32,194 bases of DNA from Chlamydiota bacterium (GCA_013287365.1 JABDDY010000006.1:1-32194); one strand, 5' to 3'; shown: positions 1 to 10,364, numbered from the stretch's first letter. Numbers and translations are program-made. Notes: generated by a model not told the origin, from the sequence alone.

Positions 1-2
1 GC

Positions 3-149
3 CAATCCTCCTTTACCTTAAAAACTCTTTTTCTCTTCGGAGCAGAACTTGCCGCTACAGTCAGCATTGTCCATGTCGTCACATCAGCCAAGACAGGGCG
101 TAGCATGCCTCTGCCGCAGAGGCTCGTTCATTTACTGGAGAAGATTTAG
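3..149 (+). CDS. C-terminal end of an unidentified protein, truncated by the window edge (...LKTLFLFGAELAATVSIVHVVTSAKTGRSMPLPQRLVHLLEKI*)
   Basis: Open frame from the window edge (frame 3) to TAG at 147-149, with plausible residue composition and convergent to menE; no start is visible. Confidence 0.4.
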   Translation, partial: QSSFTLKTLFLFGAELAATVSIVHVVTSAKTGRSMPLPQRLVHLLEKI

Positions 150-159
150 TCGAAGAAAA

Positions 160-228
160 AGGCCCGAGATGAGGCCCGAGTTGCTAGAGGGGGAAATGGA
201 AAAAAGGCCCGAGTCAGAGCCCGAGTCA
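160..228. repeat. Short degenerate direct repeats of (A/G)GCCCGAG, four copies in the menE downstream intergenic region
   Basis: ggcccgag-atga-ggcccgag-(about 24 nt)-ggcccgag-tcag-agcccgag read directly. Confidence 0.55.
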
Positions 229-229
229 T

Positions 230-1495
230 TTATCCCTTCAATGGGTCCGAAAGCTTTTCCCACCTCTTGGGGATTTTGTAGCCAGGCAGCTGCTGGCGCA
301 GCTGCCTTTCCACTGCGCGCAGATCCACTTCTTCATCGCAGAAAACAAAGGCGTGGGGACACTGGCCAAACTCTTCGTGCGGACTTGGCCGCACGTAAGC
401 TTCTACAATTCCAGGAACCTCGAGTAGTAGTGCCTCAATTTCTTCCGGTTGAATCGTCTCTCCGCCCGACTTGAATCTGCGGTCTTTTCTCCCGAGCCAC
501 TTTAGTGTGCCATCGGCAGACATAGAGCCTAGATCCCCTGTGGCAAACCAGCCATCCACAAGAGGGAGATCTAAGGAGGGCTCCCCTTTTTTAAAATAGC
601 CCCGGAAGAGCTGAGGCCCGCGCACATAGATCTCTCCTCCTTCGATTTTTAGTTCCGCACCCTCTGCTATTTGGGTCCTTGCCATGTGGGGAGTTTGCAG
701 AGCGATGAGAGAGGCCGTTTCTGTCAGGCCATAGCTTTGGTAAATAGGCAGTTTTTGTGAAAGAGCCTCTTCCAAAAGCTCTGTAGATAAACAGGCACCT
801 CCAACCAAAATGCATCTGGTTTTTTTTGGCGCCTCTCCATTTTTTACAAGGCGTCTGAGTTGCGTGGGCACAAGGGAAAGATGTGTCGGTTCTGCGCAAG
901 GCGGGGCAAGCAAGAGAGTAGCTCCTACTAAAAAGGTGCGTAGCATCGCAGCGATTCCCCCCACGTGGCTAAGTGGCAAACTGAGCAGGTAACGGCTCTC
1001 CTTCTCTATGCCCAGGAGCTGCGCAGCAGATTTTGCACTTTCTAAGTGGTTCTTTAAGCTATGGCAGGCGATCTTAGGGGAGCCAGTTGTGCCCGAGGTA
1101 AAGAGCATCGTAGCTAAGGCTTCTGGGTTTAAGTTGCCCTCTGGGTAGGCAACGGTTTTGCTAGACAAAACAGGCTGGAGGAGTCGCGCGCCGGTAAGGA
1201 TTAGCGCCTCTTCAGTAGCCTGTTTTGGCCATCTGGGGCTTAAGGGAAGAGCGATTAGCCCCTCTCTCCAAATGGCAAAAAAAAGCGCGAGAGACTCGCT
1301 TGAGCTCTCTGCGATAAAAGCGACAGGTTGTCCTTTGGGATGGGCGCTGAGGCCATAACGCTCTTTTGCCTCACAGACAAGAGCGGAGAGTTGTTTATAG
1401 GTGAACTCTTTTCCTTGAGAGAGTAGTGCGAGGCGATTGCAGTGGTGCTCGAGCAGGCAGGGGATCATGCCATTTACAACATCCAACTGATACAA
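230..1495 (-). CDS. menE: o-succinylbenzoate--CoA ligase (MenE), AMP-forming ligase family
   Basis: AMP-binding motif LFTSGTTGSPK, YQSYGLTE, GWFATGDLG, K-GGE-I-P-EIE; position in a men operon. ORF start is TTG at 1495; ATG at 1468 is an alternative. Confidence 0.9.
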   Translation of the reverse strand: MYQLDVVNGMIPCLLEHHCNRLALLSQGKEFTYKQLSALVCEAKERYGLSAHPKGQPVAFIAESSSESLALFFAIWREGLIALPLSPRWPKQATEEALILTGARLLQPVLSSKTVAYPEGNLNPEALATMLFTSGTTGSPKIACHSLKNHLESAKSAAQLLGIEKESRYLLSLPLSHVGGIAAMLRTFLVGATLLLAPPCAEPTHLSLVPTQLRRLVKNGEAPKKTRCILVGGACLSTELLEEALSQKLPIYQSYGLTETASLIALQTPHMARTQIAEGAELKIEGGEIYVRGPQLFRGYFKKGEPSLDLPLVDGWFATGDLGSMSADGTLKWLGRKDRRFKSGGETIQPEEIEALLLEVPGIVEAYVRPSPHEEFGQCPHAFVFCDEEVDLRAVERQLRQQLPGYKIPKRWEKLSDPLKG

Positions 1496-2343
1496 AAGAC
1501 AAAGGTGTAAAACGCAAGTAACTTGCCCACTTTACCCAAGAGGAGGTTGTACTTCAAAGGATTGGTGACTCTGTAGACCTCCACCGCAAGAGGAATGGCC
1601 GGTGCCAGGCAGAGCAGGGTGAGCAAAACAAAGAGATGGTTCTGACAAATGGCCAAGGGAATAAGAGGGGGAAGCAGAAGAGAGAGGAGAACTTGTTTTT
1701 TACCTATATGACTTCCAAACCGCACAATGAGCGTCTTCTTGCGACTTTTGCGATCTTCTTCCTCATCGCGAAGGTTATTGATCGAGAGGAGCGCGCAGGA
1801 GAGCAGGCCTGGAGAGAGTCCTGCTACAGCAATTTCATAGCTCATCGTATGGGTATGGAGAAAATAGCTGCTACAGGTAGCGACAGGTCCGAAGAAAAAG
1901 AGAACAAAGAGATCTCCAAGACCCACATAAGCAAGAGGAAGAGGCCCTCCTGTATAGCCAACGGCAAGTAGGAGCGCGAGCGCTACAAGGACTGCAATCC
2001 AAGGCCCTCCCTCCCAAATTAGAGGAAGAGAAGCTAAAGCTGTGAGGCTTGTGACAAGAAAGGTCATCTTCTTGATTTCCCCTATTGTGACAAGGCCTTG
2101 CGCTGTGACTCTTACAGGTCCCTTGCGATCCTTTCGATCCGATCCTTTAACAAAATCGAGCCAGTCATTGGCATAGTTGGTGGTGATCTGGATCCCGAGA
2201 CCAACGAGTAAAAGCAAACCAAAGGTCAGAAGAGAAAAATTCCCTTCTGCCATTGCCATCGCACTCCCAATCAGCACAGGGCTCACACTTGCCATGAGTG
2301 TTTTAGGTCTTGCGGCCTGAATCCAAAGGGTTACGCTTTTCAT
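1474..2343 (-). CDS. menA: 1,4-dihydroxy-2-naphthoate octaprenyltransferase (MenA), UbiA family
   Basis: Starts [51 protein letters not shown] prenyltransferase motif; [17 protein letters not shown]. The ATG overlaps the menB stop as ATGA, so the longer ORF start at 2550 is not used. Confidence 0.93.
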   Translation of the reverse strand: MKSVTLWIQAARPKTLMASVSPVLIGSAMAMAEGNFSLLTFGLLLLVGLGIQITTNYANDWLDFVKGSDRKDRKGPVRVTAQGLVTIGEIKKMTFLVTSLTALASLPLIWEGGPWIAVLVALALLLAVGYTGGPLPLAYVGLGDLFVLFFFGPVATCSSYFLHTHTMSYEIAVAGLSPGLLSCALLSINNLRDEEEDRKSRKKTLIVRFGSHIGKKQVLLSLLLPPLIPLAICQNHLFVLLTLLCLAPAIPLAVEVYRVTNPLKYNLLLGKVGKLLAFYTFVFCISWML

Positions 2344-3176
2344 GGCCTCCTCGGAAATTTGAGAAAATCGGGTGCTCTTTTTTCTAAGAAAGCGCGGTGA
2401 CCCTCCTGCGCCTCTTCTGTCATGTAGTAGAGAAGGGTTGCATTGCCCGCGAGTTCTTGGAGGCCGGCTTCTCCGTCGCAATCGGCATTGAATGCCGCTT
2501 TTAAACAGCGAAGGGCAAGCGGTGAATGGCGTAGGATCTGCTGTGCCCACTCAAGAGTTGTCTTCTCGAGATCCTCGTAGGCAACGACAGAGTTGACAAG
2601 ACCCATCTCTAGGGCCTCTTGAGCGCTGTAGCGTTTGCAGAGGTACCAGATCTCTCGCGCCTTTTTTTGCCCAATGATGCGGCTGAGATAGCTAGCTCCA
2701 AACCCTCCATCGAAAGAGCCCACTTTTGGACCCACTTGGCCAAAGATCGCATTGTCGGCGCAAATGGTCAGATCGCACACTACATGGAGCACATGGCCGC
2801 CTCCAATGGCATAGCCTGCCACCATGGCAATCACAGGCTTGGGGCAGCTGCGAATTTGCCTCTGAAAATCGAGCACATTGAGCCGCTCGCACCCCGCCTC
2901 ATCGGCATATCCCGCATTTCCGCGGACCCGCTGATCGCCTCCCGAGCAAAAAGCCTCTTTCCCCTGACCGGTCAGAATGACCACCCCTATTTTTGGATCA
3001 AAGCGCGCATCATTTAATGCATGCATCATCTCATCGACAGTTAGCGGAGTAAACGCATTGCGCACCTCGGGACGGTTGATGGTGATCTTGGCGACCCCTT
3101 CCCATTTGTGGTAGAGAATGTCGGTGTACTGACCGACCGGTGTCCAGTGAACTTCTGAAGAAACAGCAAACGACAT
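2340..3176 (-). CDS. menB: 1,4-dihydroxy-2-naphthoyl-CoA synthase (MenB), crotonase family
   Basis: [57 protein letters not shown] are typical MenB motifs. Confidence 0.97.
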   Translation of the reverse strand: MSFAVSSEVHWTPVGQYTDILYHKWEGVAKITINRPEVRNAFTPLTVDEMMHALNDARFDPKIGVVILTGQGKEAFCSGGDQRVRGNAGYADEAGCERLNVLDFQRQIRSCPKPVIAMVAGYAIGGGHVLHVVCDLTICADNAIFGQVGPKVGSFDGGFGASYLSRIIGQKKAREIWYLCKRYSAQEALEMGLVNSVVAYEDLEKTTLEWAQQILRHSPLALRCLKAAFNADCDGEAGLQELAGNATLLYYMTEEAQEGHRAFLEKRAPDFLKFPRRP

Positions 3177-3190
3177 AATGATAGAAACTT

Positions 3191-4873
3191 TTACCTCAAA
3201 GAGCAGCTTTGGTCAAGAGCTTCAGAAATTTTTTCTTCCAAAGCTTTATGCAGAGCAAAATTCTCTTCTCTGGAGGTAAAGAGCTCGATCAGAGCGGTCT
3301 TTCCGAGGAAGGGAAGCAGCTCTTCCTTGCGCTTTGCACACACATAGTCAATGCCAAAAAGAGCGGCAGCCTGTTCAAATGTATAGGAGTGGCTCCCTGC
3401 CAAAATCTCTTCGCGCACTTTTTCCTTTTGATGGGCGGCTGTAAAGGCAAAGATCCCTCCACCTCCGTTGTTGATGACAATCAGGGTGAGCGGGTGCGTT
3501 GACTTTTTGAGCATGGCAAGAGAATTGAGATCGTGGAGTGCTGCTAAGTCTCCGATAATGGCAACAAGAGGCTGCTGGCTCGCTATTCCTGCGCAGGTGG
3601 CGATATTGCCGTCGATGCCAGAGAGACCACGGCTGGCAAAAATGGGAGGGGTAGACTTTTCTGGAAAGAAAAAACGATCGGCATCGCGGATTGGCATGCT
3701 ATTGGCAACAAAAAGAGCATGGGGAGAGTCCATCAGCGCTCGAAACAGCCCAATTTCTGAAAGAGCCTCTTCCTGACAAAATTCTGCCTGCATCAATTGA
3801 TCGACCCTCTCTGCAGAGGCAAGCCAAAGGTCGATCCAAGCCGTCTCTTTTTCCTCTTCCACAAAAGCTGGCAGTTCTTTGCAAAAAGAGAGCGGATCGC
3901 AGATGACTCGGTGAGTGAGCTGGAAGCTTGGATCCCAGGGCTCTGCATGCAGACTCACCTGTACAAGAGAGGTCGCCTTATTTCTCCACTGGAAGAGTTT
4001 TTTAAAGACGCACTGATCTCCGAGGTGCAAAATACACTCAGGAGCAAACCCCTGATCCTCGACAATCAGACGCTGCCAGTAGCGGATGCATGGGAATGGG
4101 GATCCAAGCGAGCGCAGCCCTGAGGTAATATCGCCTAAGAGAGGCCACCTCAGTTTTTCTGCCAGCTGGATCAAAGGAGTCAGGTCGACTCCGGAGGGCA
4201 TTGTTCCCACCACAATGGCTCCTTTCCTCGATTTTTGAAGAAGAGCTGCGATGCGGGCAAGACCCTCTCTTGAAACCGTTGTCTTGGTCTCTTCATAAAT
4301 ACAAGGGGTTTCAGTGGCTACCCCTTCTGGAACATGGGCCAAAAACGGCTCAGGGAAAGGGCAGTTGAGCTGTACAGGGCCGCTATTTCCGCTCTCTTTA
4401 GCGCGATAGACGGCTTGAGCGACAAGTGTCGCGAGAAAACGGGGAGGAAATTCTGCGTGGGCAGAGGGAAGATCGAAGGTGAAGCGAACATGGCGACCAA
4501 AAAACTTCACCTGGTCGCAAGTCTGATTGGCCTTGACCTCTCTCATTTCAGGAGGGCGATCGCTTGTCAGAAGAATTAATGGCACCTGCGCGTAAGAAGC
4601 TTCCATGACAGCGGGATACAAATTGCCAAGGGCGCTGCCCGAGGTCACGACAATCGCGGCAGGTTTTCCCGATGCCTTGGCATAGCCAAGTGCATGAAAG
4701 GCAACTCCTCTCTCATCGAAGTGGGTGAAAAGATGCGCCTTTGGATGGGCATCGATTGCAACGGCAAAGGGGGTGAGCCGCAGTCCAGGAGCCAGACAAA
4801 AATAATCGACTCCCTGCAAGATGAGCTGATTCACCAGCTCATAAGCTATGCCTTCATTGCCTTTTGGCGACAT
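3191..4873 (-). CDS. menD: 2-succinyl-5-enolpyruvyl-6-hydroxy-3-cyclohexene-1-carboxylate synthase (MenD), ThDP-dependent
   Basis: [56 protein letters not shown]; ThDP region [16 protein letters not shown]...[13 protein letters not shown] at 4873 (MSPKGNEG) chosen over the longer ORF start at 4918. Confidence 0.96.
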   Translation of the reverse strand: MSPKGNEGIAYELVNQLILQGVDYFCLAPGLRLTPFAVAIDAHPKAHLFTHFDERGVAFHALGYAKASGKPAAIVVTSGSALGNLYPAVMEASYAQVPLILLTSDRPPEMREVKANQTCDQVKFFGRHVRFTFDLPSAHAEFPPRFLATLVAQAVYRAKESGNSGPVQLNCPFPEPFLAHVPEGVATETPCIYEETKTTVSREGLARIAALLQKSRKGAIVVGTMPSGVDLTPLIQLAEKLRWPLLGDITSGLRSLGSPFPCIRYWQRLIVEDQGFAPECILHLGDQCVFKKLFQWRNKATSLVQVSLHAEPWDPSFQLTHRVICDPLSFCKELPAFVEEEKETAWIDLWLASAERVDQLMQAEFCQEEALSEIGLFRALMDSPHALFVANSMPIRDADRFFFPEKSTPPIFASRGLSGIDGNIATCAGIASQQPLVAIIGDLAALHDLNSLAMLKKSTHPLTLIVINNGGGGIFAFTAAHQKEKVREEILAGSHSYTFEQAAALFGIDYVCAKRKEELLPFLGKTALIELFTSREENFALHKALEEKISEALDQSCSLR

Positions 4874-5898
4874 AAGCTCTCTCCTATAACTCTCTCTTTT
4901 CGATTCAGCTCCTCCCATTCGAGGGAGGGATCTGAGCCCTTCACAATGCCTGCTCCCGTAAAAGCAAAAACGCTCTTTTGCGTGACAACACTAGAGCGAA
5001 TCGCCACAAGAAACTCCGCTTCTTCTTTAGTGAAAAACCCAAGAGGCGAGCCATACCAGCCTCTTTCAAACGGCTCGTGCTTTAAGAGATACTGCAGAGC
5101 CTCTTGTTTCGGAAAACCCCCAAGTGCAGCTGTCGGGTGCAGAGCGGCAAGGAGATCATGATCGCAAATTCCCTCTTTTAATTCTGCGCAAAAACGGTTG
5201 AACTTGTGGACAAGAAAAGCGGTCTCATGCGTTCTATCCTCTGTTTGCCACACTCCTTTTTTACACAAAGGAGCTAAAGCCTCCTCGATCGAGTGTTTGA
5301 CAAGAGCAAATTCCTCCTCTTCTTTAGGCAAAAAAAAGCCCTGGAGCGCTTTTGTACCAGCGAGCGCATCCACCTCGATCAGCCGGCCTCTTCTACGATA
5401 GAGAGTTTCGGGAGAAGCGCCCAAGAAAACAGCTTCTCTAGAAAAAGAGAGAGCAAAAAGGGTCGCTCCCTGGCTATAGGCTTTGAGTGATTTAAGAAGA
5501 GAAAAGGGGTCAACTTCCTCCTCAAACTCCGAGCGGCGTGCGAGCACAACCTTTTTAAAAAGCCCCGGCTCCATTTTTGCAAGCGCGTCTTGGACAAGGG
5601 CTTCCCACTGCGCTCTATTTGGCAAAAAAGAGGTAGGCACGACTCTTTCTTTTGGCGTGCAATAATCAGATCTCGAATCGATCCCTCTTTTCTGCCACTT
5701 AGGCGTCCAAAAAACCGAATGGGGGAAAGAATCCCATGGGGGCTCATCTAGAGGTTGATTGAAAAAGCTCCTCCCGCCTATCTGCAGCGGACCCAAAGAC
5801 TCTTCTCTTCCACAGGCTCCATATTCCACCCCTTCTTTAGAGCGCCAGTAGAACTTGGGAAATTCATCCGCCTCTTGCAACCAATCCAGCAGATCCAT
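4846..5898 (-). CDS. menF: Isochorismate synthase (MenF), chorismate-binding family
   Basis: KKVVLARRSEFE, GASPETLYRR, EVDALAGTK, ALHPTAALGGFPK, ERGWYGSPLGFF chorismate-binding motifs. Confidence 0.93.
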   Translation of the reverse strand: MDLLDWLQEADEFPKFYWRSKEGVEYGACGREESLGPLQIGGRSFFNQPLDEPPWDSFPHSVFWTPKWQKRGIDSRSDYCTPKERVVPTSFLPNRAQWEALVQDALAKMEPGLFKKVVLARRSEFEEEVDPFSLLKSLKAYSQGATLFALSFSREAVFLGASPETLYRRRGRLIEVDALAGTKALQGFFLPKEEEEFALVKHSIEEALAPLCKKGVWQTEDRTHETAFLVHKFNRFCAELKEGICDHDLLAALHPTAALGGFPKQEALQYLLKHEPFERGWYGSPLGFFTKEEAEFLVAIRSSVVTQKSVFAFTGAGIVKGSDPSLEWEELNRKERVIGESLCRQKAMKA

Positions 5899-5903
5899 GA
5901 AGA

Positions 5904-6620
5904 CTATTTTTCCCCTACATACAAAGTGGCAATGCCAAATGTGAAAGGATAAGCGGTTGCTTGGCTAAATCCTGCCTCTTGCATGAGAGTGCAAAAGGCT
6001 TCTCCGCAGGGGAATTGCTCAATGGTTTGATTGAGGTAGACATAGGCAGGGGCGTGACCGGAGAGAAACCCTCCAACTTTTGGCAAGACATGGCGCAAAT
6101 AAAAAAGGTAGCCTCTTTTAATCAGTGGATGGGGCGGAAGAGAAAACTCGAGAATGAGAGCACGCCCCTTTGACCTGAGCACACGATGCATCTGTTCAAG
6201 AGCGATGAGAGGATCGGCGACATTGCGAATCCCAAACGTAATGGTTGTACAATCAAAGCTAGCCTCTTCAAAAGGAAGCTCAAGGGCGTCCGCACAAAAG
6301 AGTTCTCCGCGCTCTTCAAGAGCTCTTTGCGAGAGTTTACGACGCCCTAAAGAGAGCATCTTTTCGGCAATATCGACGCCAACGGCTTTTCTGATTTGTG
6401 GGCAGCCCTCTAAAAGAGCGATGAGCTGATCGGCCGTTCCTGTGGCAATATCTAAAACCTGGAGAGCAGCTCCTTCGGGGAGTTTCTCCAAGAGATGGCG
6501 CCGCCACCTCTTGTCGATCCCAAGAGATAGAGTCGCATTGACCCTGTCATAGGTCGCAGAGATGGCATTGAACATCTGCCTAACAACCTCTGCCTCTTTT
6601 TTCACGCCATCATGGTGCAA
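5904..6620 (-). CDS. ubiE: Demethylmenaquinone methyltransferase (MenG/UbiE)
   Basis: MFNAISATYDRVNATLSLGIDKRWRR, VLDIATGTADQ, TITFGIRNVADPLIALEQMHRVLRSKGRALILEFSLP motifs of the UbiE/MenG family. Confidence 0.96.
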   Translation of the reverse strand: MHHDGVKKEAEVVRQMFNAISATYDRVNATLSLGIDKRWRRHLLEKLPEGAALQVLDIATGTADQLIALLEGCPQIRKAVGVDIAEKMLSLGRRKLSQRALEERGELFCADALELPFEEASFDCTTITFGIRNVADPLIALEQMHRVLRSKGRALILEFSLPPHPLIKRGYLFYLRHVLPKVGGFLSGHAPAYVYLNQTIEQFPCGEAFCTLMQEAGFSQATAYPFTFGIATLYVGEK

Positions 6621-6653
6621 TTTTTTCTTGGCAAACGCAAGAAAAATGAGCGT

Positions 6654-7211
6654 TCAATCGGGCAATTTTTTGTATCTATCGTAGAAGATTTTTTGAACTT
6701 CTAAATCTAGCTCCCAAGAGAGGGGGAGAAGGGCCTCGTACGAAACAATGGCCGACTTTAGATGGGTATGTTCAAAGGCTTCTTCTATTAAATGAGGATC
6801 ATTAATTTTTTGCACGTAAAGGCAAGAAATTTCACGATCTGGTTTTGTTGTTTCAGAGACCTGTCCGTACCCAAATTTTATTTGGATTCGACATTCAGGA
6901 TTGTATTGAAAAACACAGTTAAATACGCCTAGGTTGTTGATGCGTATTTGATTCAAAAACATTCTAATGTGTGCGATCATAAAGCGTTTAGAACCAATGG
7001 TCCGATGAGAGAGTTCCTTGATGGTCATCTTTTCCGGAAACGAAACTTCTGGGGGATAGATAAGGGAGAGAAAACGAGGTTCGTTTCTAATGAACTCTCG
7101 TAACCATGTGTTAACTGCCATGCAATTCAAAATATCCTCGCGATATTTTACCTTAGAGAAAATTTTAATTAAACAATCTGGTGGAAGTATACTTATTATA
7201 TTAACTGACAT
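6654..7211 (-). CDS. F-box-like domain protein, putative host-directed effector
   Basis: N-terminus IISILPPDCLIKIFSKVKYREDILNCMAVNTWLREFIRNEPRFLSLI resembles an F-box (LP-[DE]-CL-I-..-W); C-terminal region shares IKFGYG...PDREI with the neighbouring ORF at 7716..8348. Confidence 0.65.
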   Translation of the reverse strand: MSVNIISILPPDCLIKIFSKVKYREDILNCMAVNTWLREFIRNEPRFLSLIYPPEVSFPEKMTIKELSHRTIGSKRFMIAHIRMFLNQIRINNLGVFNCVFQYNPECRIQIKFGYGQVSETTKPDREISCLYVQKINDPHLIEEAFEHTHLKSAIVSYEALLPLSWELDLEVQKIFYDRYKKLPD

Positions 7212-7380
7212 TCTTAGAATCCTTTATTTAATTACACAAACCACTAATTAAAAATTAATAATTTAATAAAATTATGCCAGCGTCTTTATTTGTTAACAAG
7301 CAAAAGATGCGCATCTGATGAAAAGATGCGCAAAATAACTTAGAATGAATTTTGTTTTAAGACTTGAACTGTAGATACAG

Positions 7381-7606
7381 TAGGCTTTGTTGCGTAATGC
7401 ACTTTTCAACTTAATGCTCTTAAAATAGAATACTTAACCACAGAGCTCGCAGAGAACACAGAGATTAAAAAACAAGAGAAATGCTCTACAAACACCTGTG
7501 GAGTATCCGTCTTAATTTTTTAATCTCTGTGTTCTCTGTGAGCTCTGTGGTTAAATACCTTATTTTTAGCAAGTTGCATGCTAAAAGCCAATTATGCAAC
7601 AAACCT
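7381..7606. mobile_element. Non-autonomous fold-back element (MITE-like)
   Basis: Ends AGGCTTTGTTGCGTAAT / ATTATGCAACAAACCT are inverted; a 39-nt near-perfect inverted pair lies inside (7434-7472 vs 7516-7554); flanked by direct repeats GATACAGT(AGG) at 7374 and 7607. Confidence 0.75.
7434..7554. repeat. Near-perfect internal inverted repeat TTAACCACAGAGCTC[G/A]CAGAGAACACAGAGATTAAAAAA, 39-nt arms
   Basis: Arms 7434-7472 and 7516-7554 differ at one position. Confidence 0.9.
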
Positions 7607-7667
7607 GATACAGTAGGTGGAGTGGTGCTGTTATTTGCAACATGGGCTTTAGGGAGGACGTTTATAG

Positions 7668-7695
7668 TAAAAAGAAAGGGAGCTTTTCGCTCCCT
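7668..7695 (-). terminator. Rho-independent terminator for the F-box-like gene 7716..8348
   Basis: On the minus strand AGGGAGC-GAAAA-GCTCCCT followed by TTCTTTTT. Confidence 0.75.
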
Positions 7696-7715
7696 CTCTA
7701 TAAGTTTTTATAGTT

Positions 7716-8348
7716 TTAGGCCTGTCCGGGGTTAGATGGGCCGGGAAGAGCCGCTTTGGCCGCGTTTTCGAGCTCGTTCATTTTGGCTCTGCAGACATCT
7801 TTAAGTTTCGCGAGAAGCTCCTCGGAGAAGTCTTTTTGACAATCGGATATAGTAATGAATGCAAATTGCAGCAAGATTGCGGGGGGGCTTCTGGTGATGT
7901 TCACTGTATATCCTTGCTCGGCGATTGTAATCAGGGGGTTAAACAGAAGACCAGCTGTAATATCCGGTGGCGTATGCTTATCATTTGTTCCAGAACCAAA
8001 CTTTATTTTTGCATTCCAGCGGAAATCGGTGTTTATGAGGGTAAATTCTCCTGTTTTGCCGAAGGGAAGGTTTTGAAAAAAAAAGCTACATCTTTCAGCC
8101 ACAAATTCAACGGTCGAAGAAGGAAGAGTCAAAAGCACTTTATTTCTCCAGTACAAGCTAATTGTTTGCTCACGAGAAAAGGGAAGACTTGGAATGATTT
8201 TTGACCATAGGGCAGGCTCTCTGGTCACCTGGTACCACTGCTTGCTCACCTCGCCGCAATGGGCGGCCTTTCTTGGTTCTAGACGTCTCAGAATTTCAGA
8301 TAAACAATCATTTGGTAGACCGCCTATAATATCCACTGAATTAGCCAT
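7716..8348 (-). CDS. F-box-like domain protein, putative host-directed effector
   Basis: VDIIGGLPNDCLSEILRRLEPRKAAHCGEVSKQWYQVTREPALWSKII matches F-box pattern; C-terminal AKIKFGSGTNDKHTPPDI shared with 6654..7211. Confidence 0.75.
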   Translation of the reverse strand: MANSVDIIGGLPNDCLSEILRRLEPRKAAHCGEVSKQWYQVTREPALWSKIIPSLPFSREQTISLYWRNKVLLTLPSSTVEFVAERCSFFFQNLPFGKTGEFTLINTDFRWNAKIKFGSGTNDKHTPPDITAGLLFNPLITIAEQGYTVNITRSPPAILLQFAFITISDCQKDFSEELLAKLKDVCRAKMNELENAAKAALPGPSNPGQA

Positions 8349-8454
8349 TTTTAATCCTCCTGTAGTTTAATAAAAATTATTAACTGTGCAGTCAATTATG
8401 AAGCAGTCGAATCTTTTTAGGCAAGGATTAAAATTATTAACTTACTCCATTTTT

Positions 8455-10263
8455 CTAGTGCCTTTTCCGATCCAGCTCCTTTAAAAAGCGCTTGCGTAGG
8501 CGTATAGACTTTGGAGTCACCTCGATGAGCTCATCGTCTTCGATAAAGTCGATGGCCTGCTCAAGGGTAAAGGTGCGCGCAGGAGTGAGAATGATGTTTT
8601 CGTCACTGCCGGAGGCGCGGACGTTGGTGAGCTGTTTTTCACGTACAGCATTGACCACAAGATCATTGTCTCGCTTTTGTTCTCCAACCACCATTCCCTC
8701 GTAGACCTCAGTGCCTGGGCTGACAAAGAGACTGCCCCTTTCCTGGAGGTTGAAGCAGGCATAGCCGGTGACTCTTCCTTGCGCATTAGCGATCATGACT
8801 CCCTGCTTGCGTCCGGGGATTTCGCCTTTAAAGGGAGCAAAACTGTCGAAGAGAGAGGTGAGGATGCCGAGCCCCCGCGTGACGGTTAAGAACTCGTTGC
8901 GGTAGCCCATGAGGCCTCTTGTCGGAATCAGAAACTCGAGGGAGGTGATATTGTGCTCGTTTGTGCTGAGCATGCGCATCTCGCCTTTGCGACGGGAAAG
9001 CTCTTCAATGACTGCCCCTGAAAACTCCTGAGGAACTTCAATGTGAGCCACTTCAAAGGGTTCGAGTTTGACCCCATTTTCCTCTTTGAGAATGACCTGT
9101 GGCTTGGAGATGCAGCACTCGTATCCTTCGCGTCGCATCGCTTCGATGAGAACGGAGAGATGGAGCTCACCTCTTCCCGAAACACGCATGGCATCTTCAC
9201 GTCCAGAGATTTCCTCAATGCGAAGAGAAATATTGGCCCTTTTTTCCTGAAGGAGGCGGTCGCGCAGTTTGTTCATGGTGATGTGTTTGCCCTCTTTCCC
9301 TGCAAAGGGGCCAGAATTGACCATGATGTCGATCGAAAGTGTAGGCTCGGCAAGGGTAATGGGCGGGAGCTGCACGATGTGATCGGGAGAGCAGAAAGTG
9401 TCTCCGATCATCACCTCGGGAATACCAGCGAGATTGACGATGTCACCCACTCCCGCCTCTTCCATTTCGACGCGGCGCAGCCCATGGTACCCCTCGATGC
9501 GGGTGATGCGATGGGTTTCGGGATGGCCCTCTTTGCCAATGCGGACGACAGCCTCACCTTTTTTGATTTTTCCTTCGAGAATTCTTCCACAGGCTTGGCG
9601 ACCTACATAGTCATCGTAGGAAAGGGTGGTTGCTTGCATGAGGAAAGGCAGTTCTAAGTTTCCGGGTGGTGGTGGGACCTTGTCGATGACGAGCTGAAAG
9701 AGCGGTTTCATATCGGTGCGTGGATCGTCTAGTTTTAAGAAGGCAAAGCCCGAGAGCCCAGAGGCATAGACGATGGGAAAATCGAGCTGTTCATCGGAGG
9801 CTCCGAGTTCGACAAATAGATCAAAGGTGAGGTTGAGCGCTCGGTCGGGGTCGGCATTGGGGCGGTCGATTTTATTGAGGACGACAATTGGCCTTAAGCC
9901 CTGTTTGAGCGCCTGAGAGAGAACAAAGCGGGTCTGCGGCATGGGTCCCTCATTGGCGTCGACAAGTAAAAGGACCGAGTTGACAAGACCGAGTACCCTT
10001 TCCACCTCTCCGGAAAAATCAGCGTGGCCAGGGGTATCGATGATGTTGATCTTAAAATCTTCAAAAAAAAGACTTGTGTGCTTGGCAAAAATGGTGATCC
10101 CGCGCTCTTTTTCCTGATCATAGCTATCCATGATTCTCTCGGGGACAAGTTCGTTGTCGCGGAAGATGTTGGACTGTTTGAGGAGGGCGTCTAGAAGGGT
10201 CGTCTTGCCATGGTCAATGTGGGCAATGATGGCGATATTGCGGATTTTTTTAGGAGAATACAT
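8455..10263 (-). CDS. typA: Ribosome-associated translational GTPase TypA/BipA
   Basis: [65 protein letters not shown]-terminal [15 protein letters not shown] and [21 protein letters not shown]. Confidence 0.98.
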   Translation of the reverse strand: MYSPKKIRNIAIIAHIDHGKTTLLDALLKQSNIFRDNELVPERIMDSYDQEKERGITIFAKHTSLFFEDFKINIIDTPGHADFSGEVERVLGLVNSVLLLVDANEGPMPQTRFVLSQALKQGLRPIVVLNKIDRPNADPDRALNLTFDLFVELGASDEQLDFPIVYASGLSGFAFLKLDDPRTDMKPLFQLVIDKVPPPPGNLELPFLMQATTLSYDDYVGRQACGRILEGKIKKGEAVVRIGKEGHPETHRITRIEGYHGLRRVEMEEAGVGDIVNLAGIPEVMIGDTFCSPDHIVQLPPITLAEPTLSIDIMVNSGPFAGKEGKHITMNKLRDRLLQEKRANISLRIEEISGREDAMRVSGRGELHLSVLIEAMRREGYECCISKPQVILKEENGVKLEPFEVAHIEVPQEFSGAVIEELSRRKGEMRMLSTNEHNITSLEFLIPTRGLMGYRNEFLTVTRGLGILTSLFDSFAPFKGEIPGRKQGVMIANAQGRVTGYACFNLQERGSLFVSPGTEVYEGMVVGEQKRDNDLVVNAVREKQLTNVRASGSDENIILTPARTFTLEQAIDFIEDDELIEVTPKSIRLRKRFLKELDRKRH

Positions 10264-10364
10264 GTCACGAAACGGGTGGGGGGTTTAGGTACTGCTGCAG
10301 TCTACACAAAGATCCGATTGAAAGAAACTCTAAAGAAGAGTAGAATCCTGCGTGGGAGGTTCAG

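Noticed and set aside
49-474. 141-aa plus-strand ORF over the menE 3' end
   Set aside because: Mostly antisense to menE and its composition (KRPEMRPELL...KRPESEPE) comes from the GGCCCGAG repeats; the frame-3 edge ORF is the better candidate here
1636-1971. 111-aa plus-strand ORF within menA
   Set aside because: Antisense to conserved membrane protein coding sequence, low-complexity K/E/R-rich product
2344-2550. N-terminal extension of the menA ORF ([17 protein letters not shown]...)
   Set aside because: Lies entirely inside menB out of frame; the internal ATG at 2343 gives a normal MenA start and ATGA coupling
7481-7735. 84-aa ORF starting in the fold-back element
   Set aside because: Translated from the MITE arms and the terminator region; not a plausible protein
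9043-9657. 204-aa plus-strand ORF antisense to typA
   Set aside because: Shadow ORF of a strongly conserved gene on the other strand; no family features
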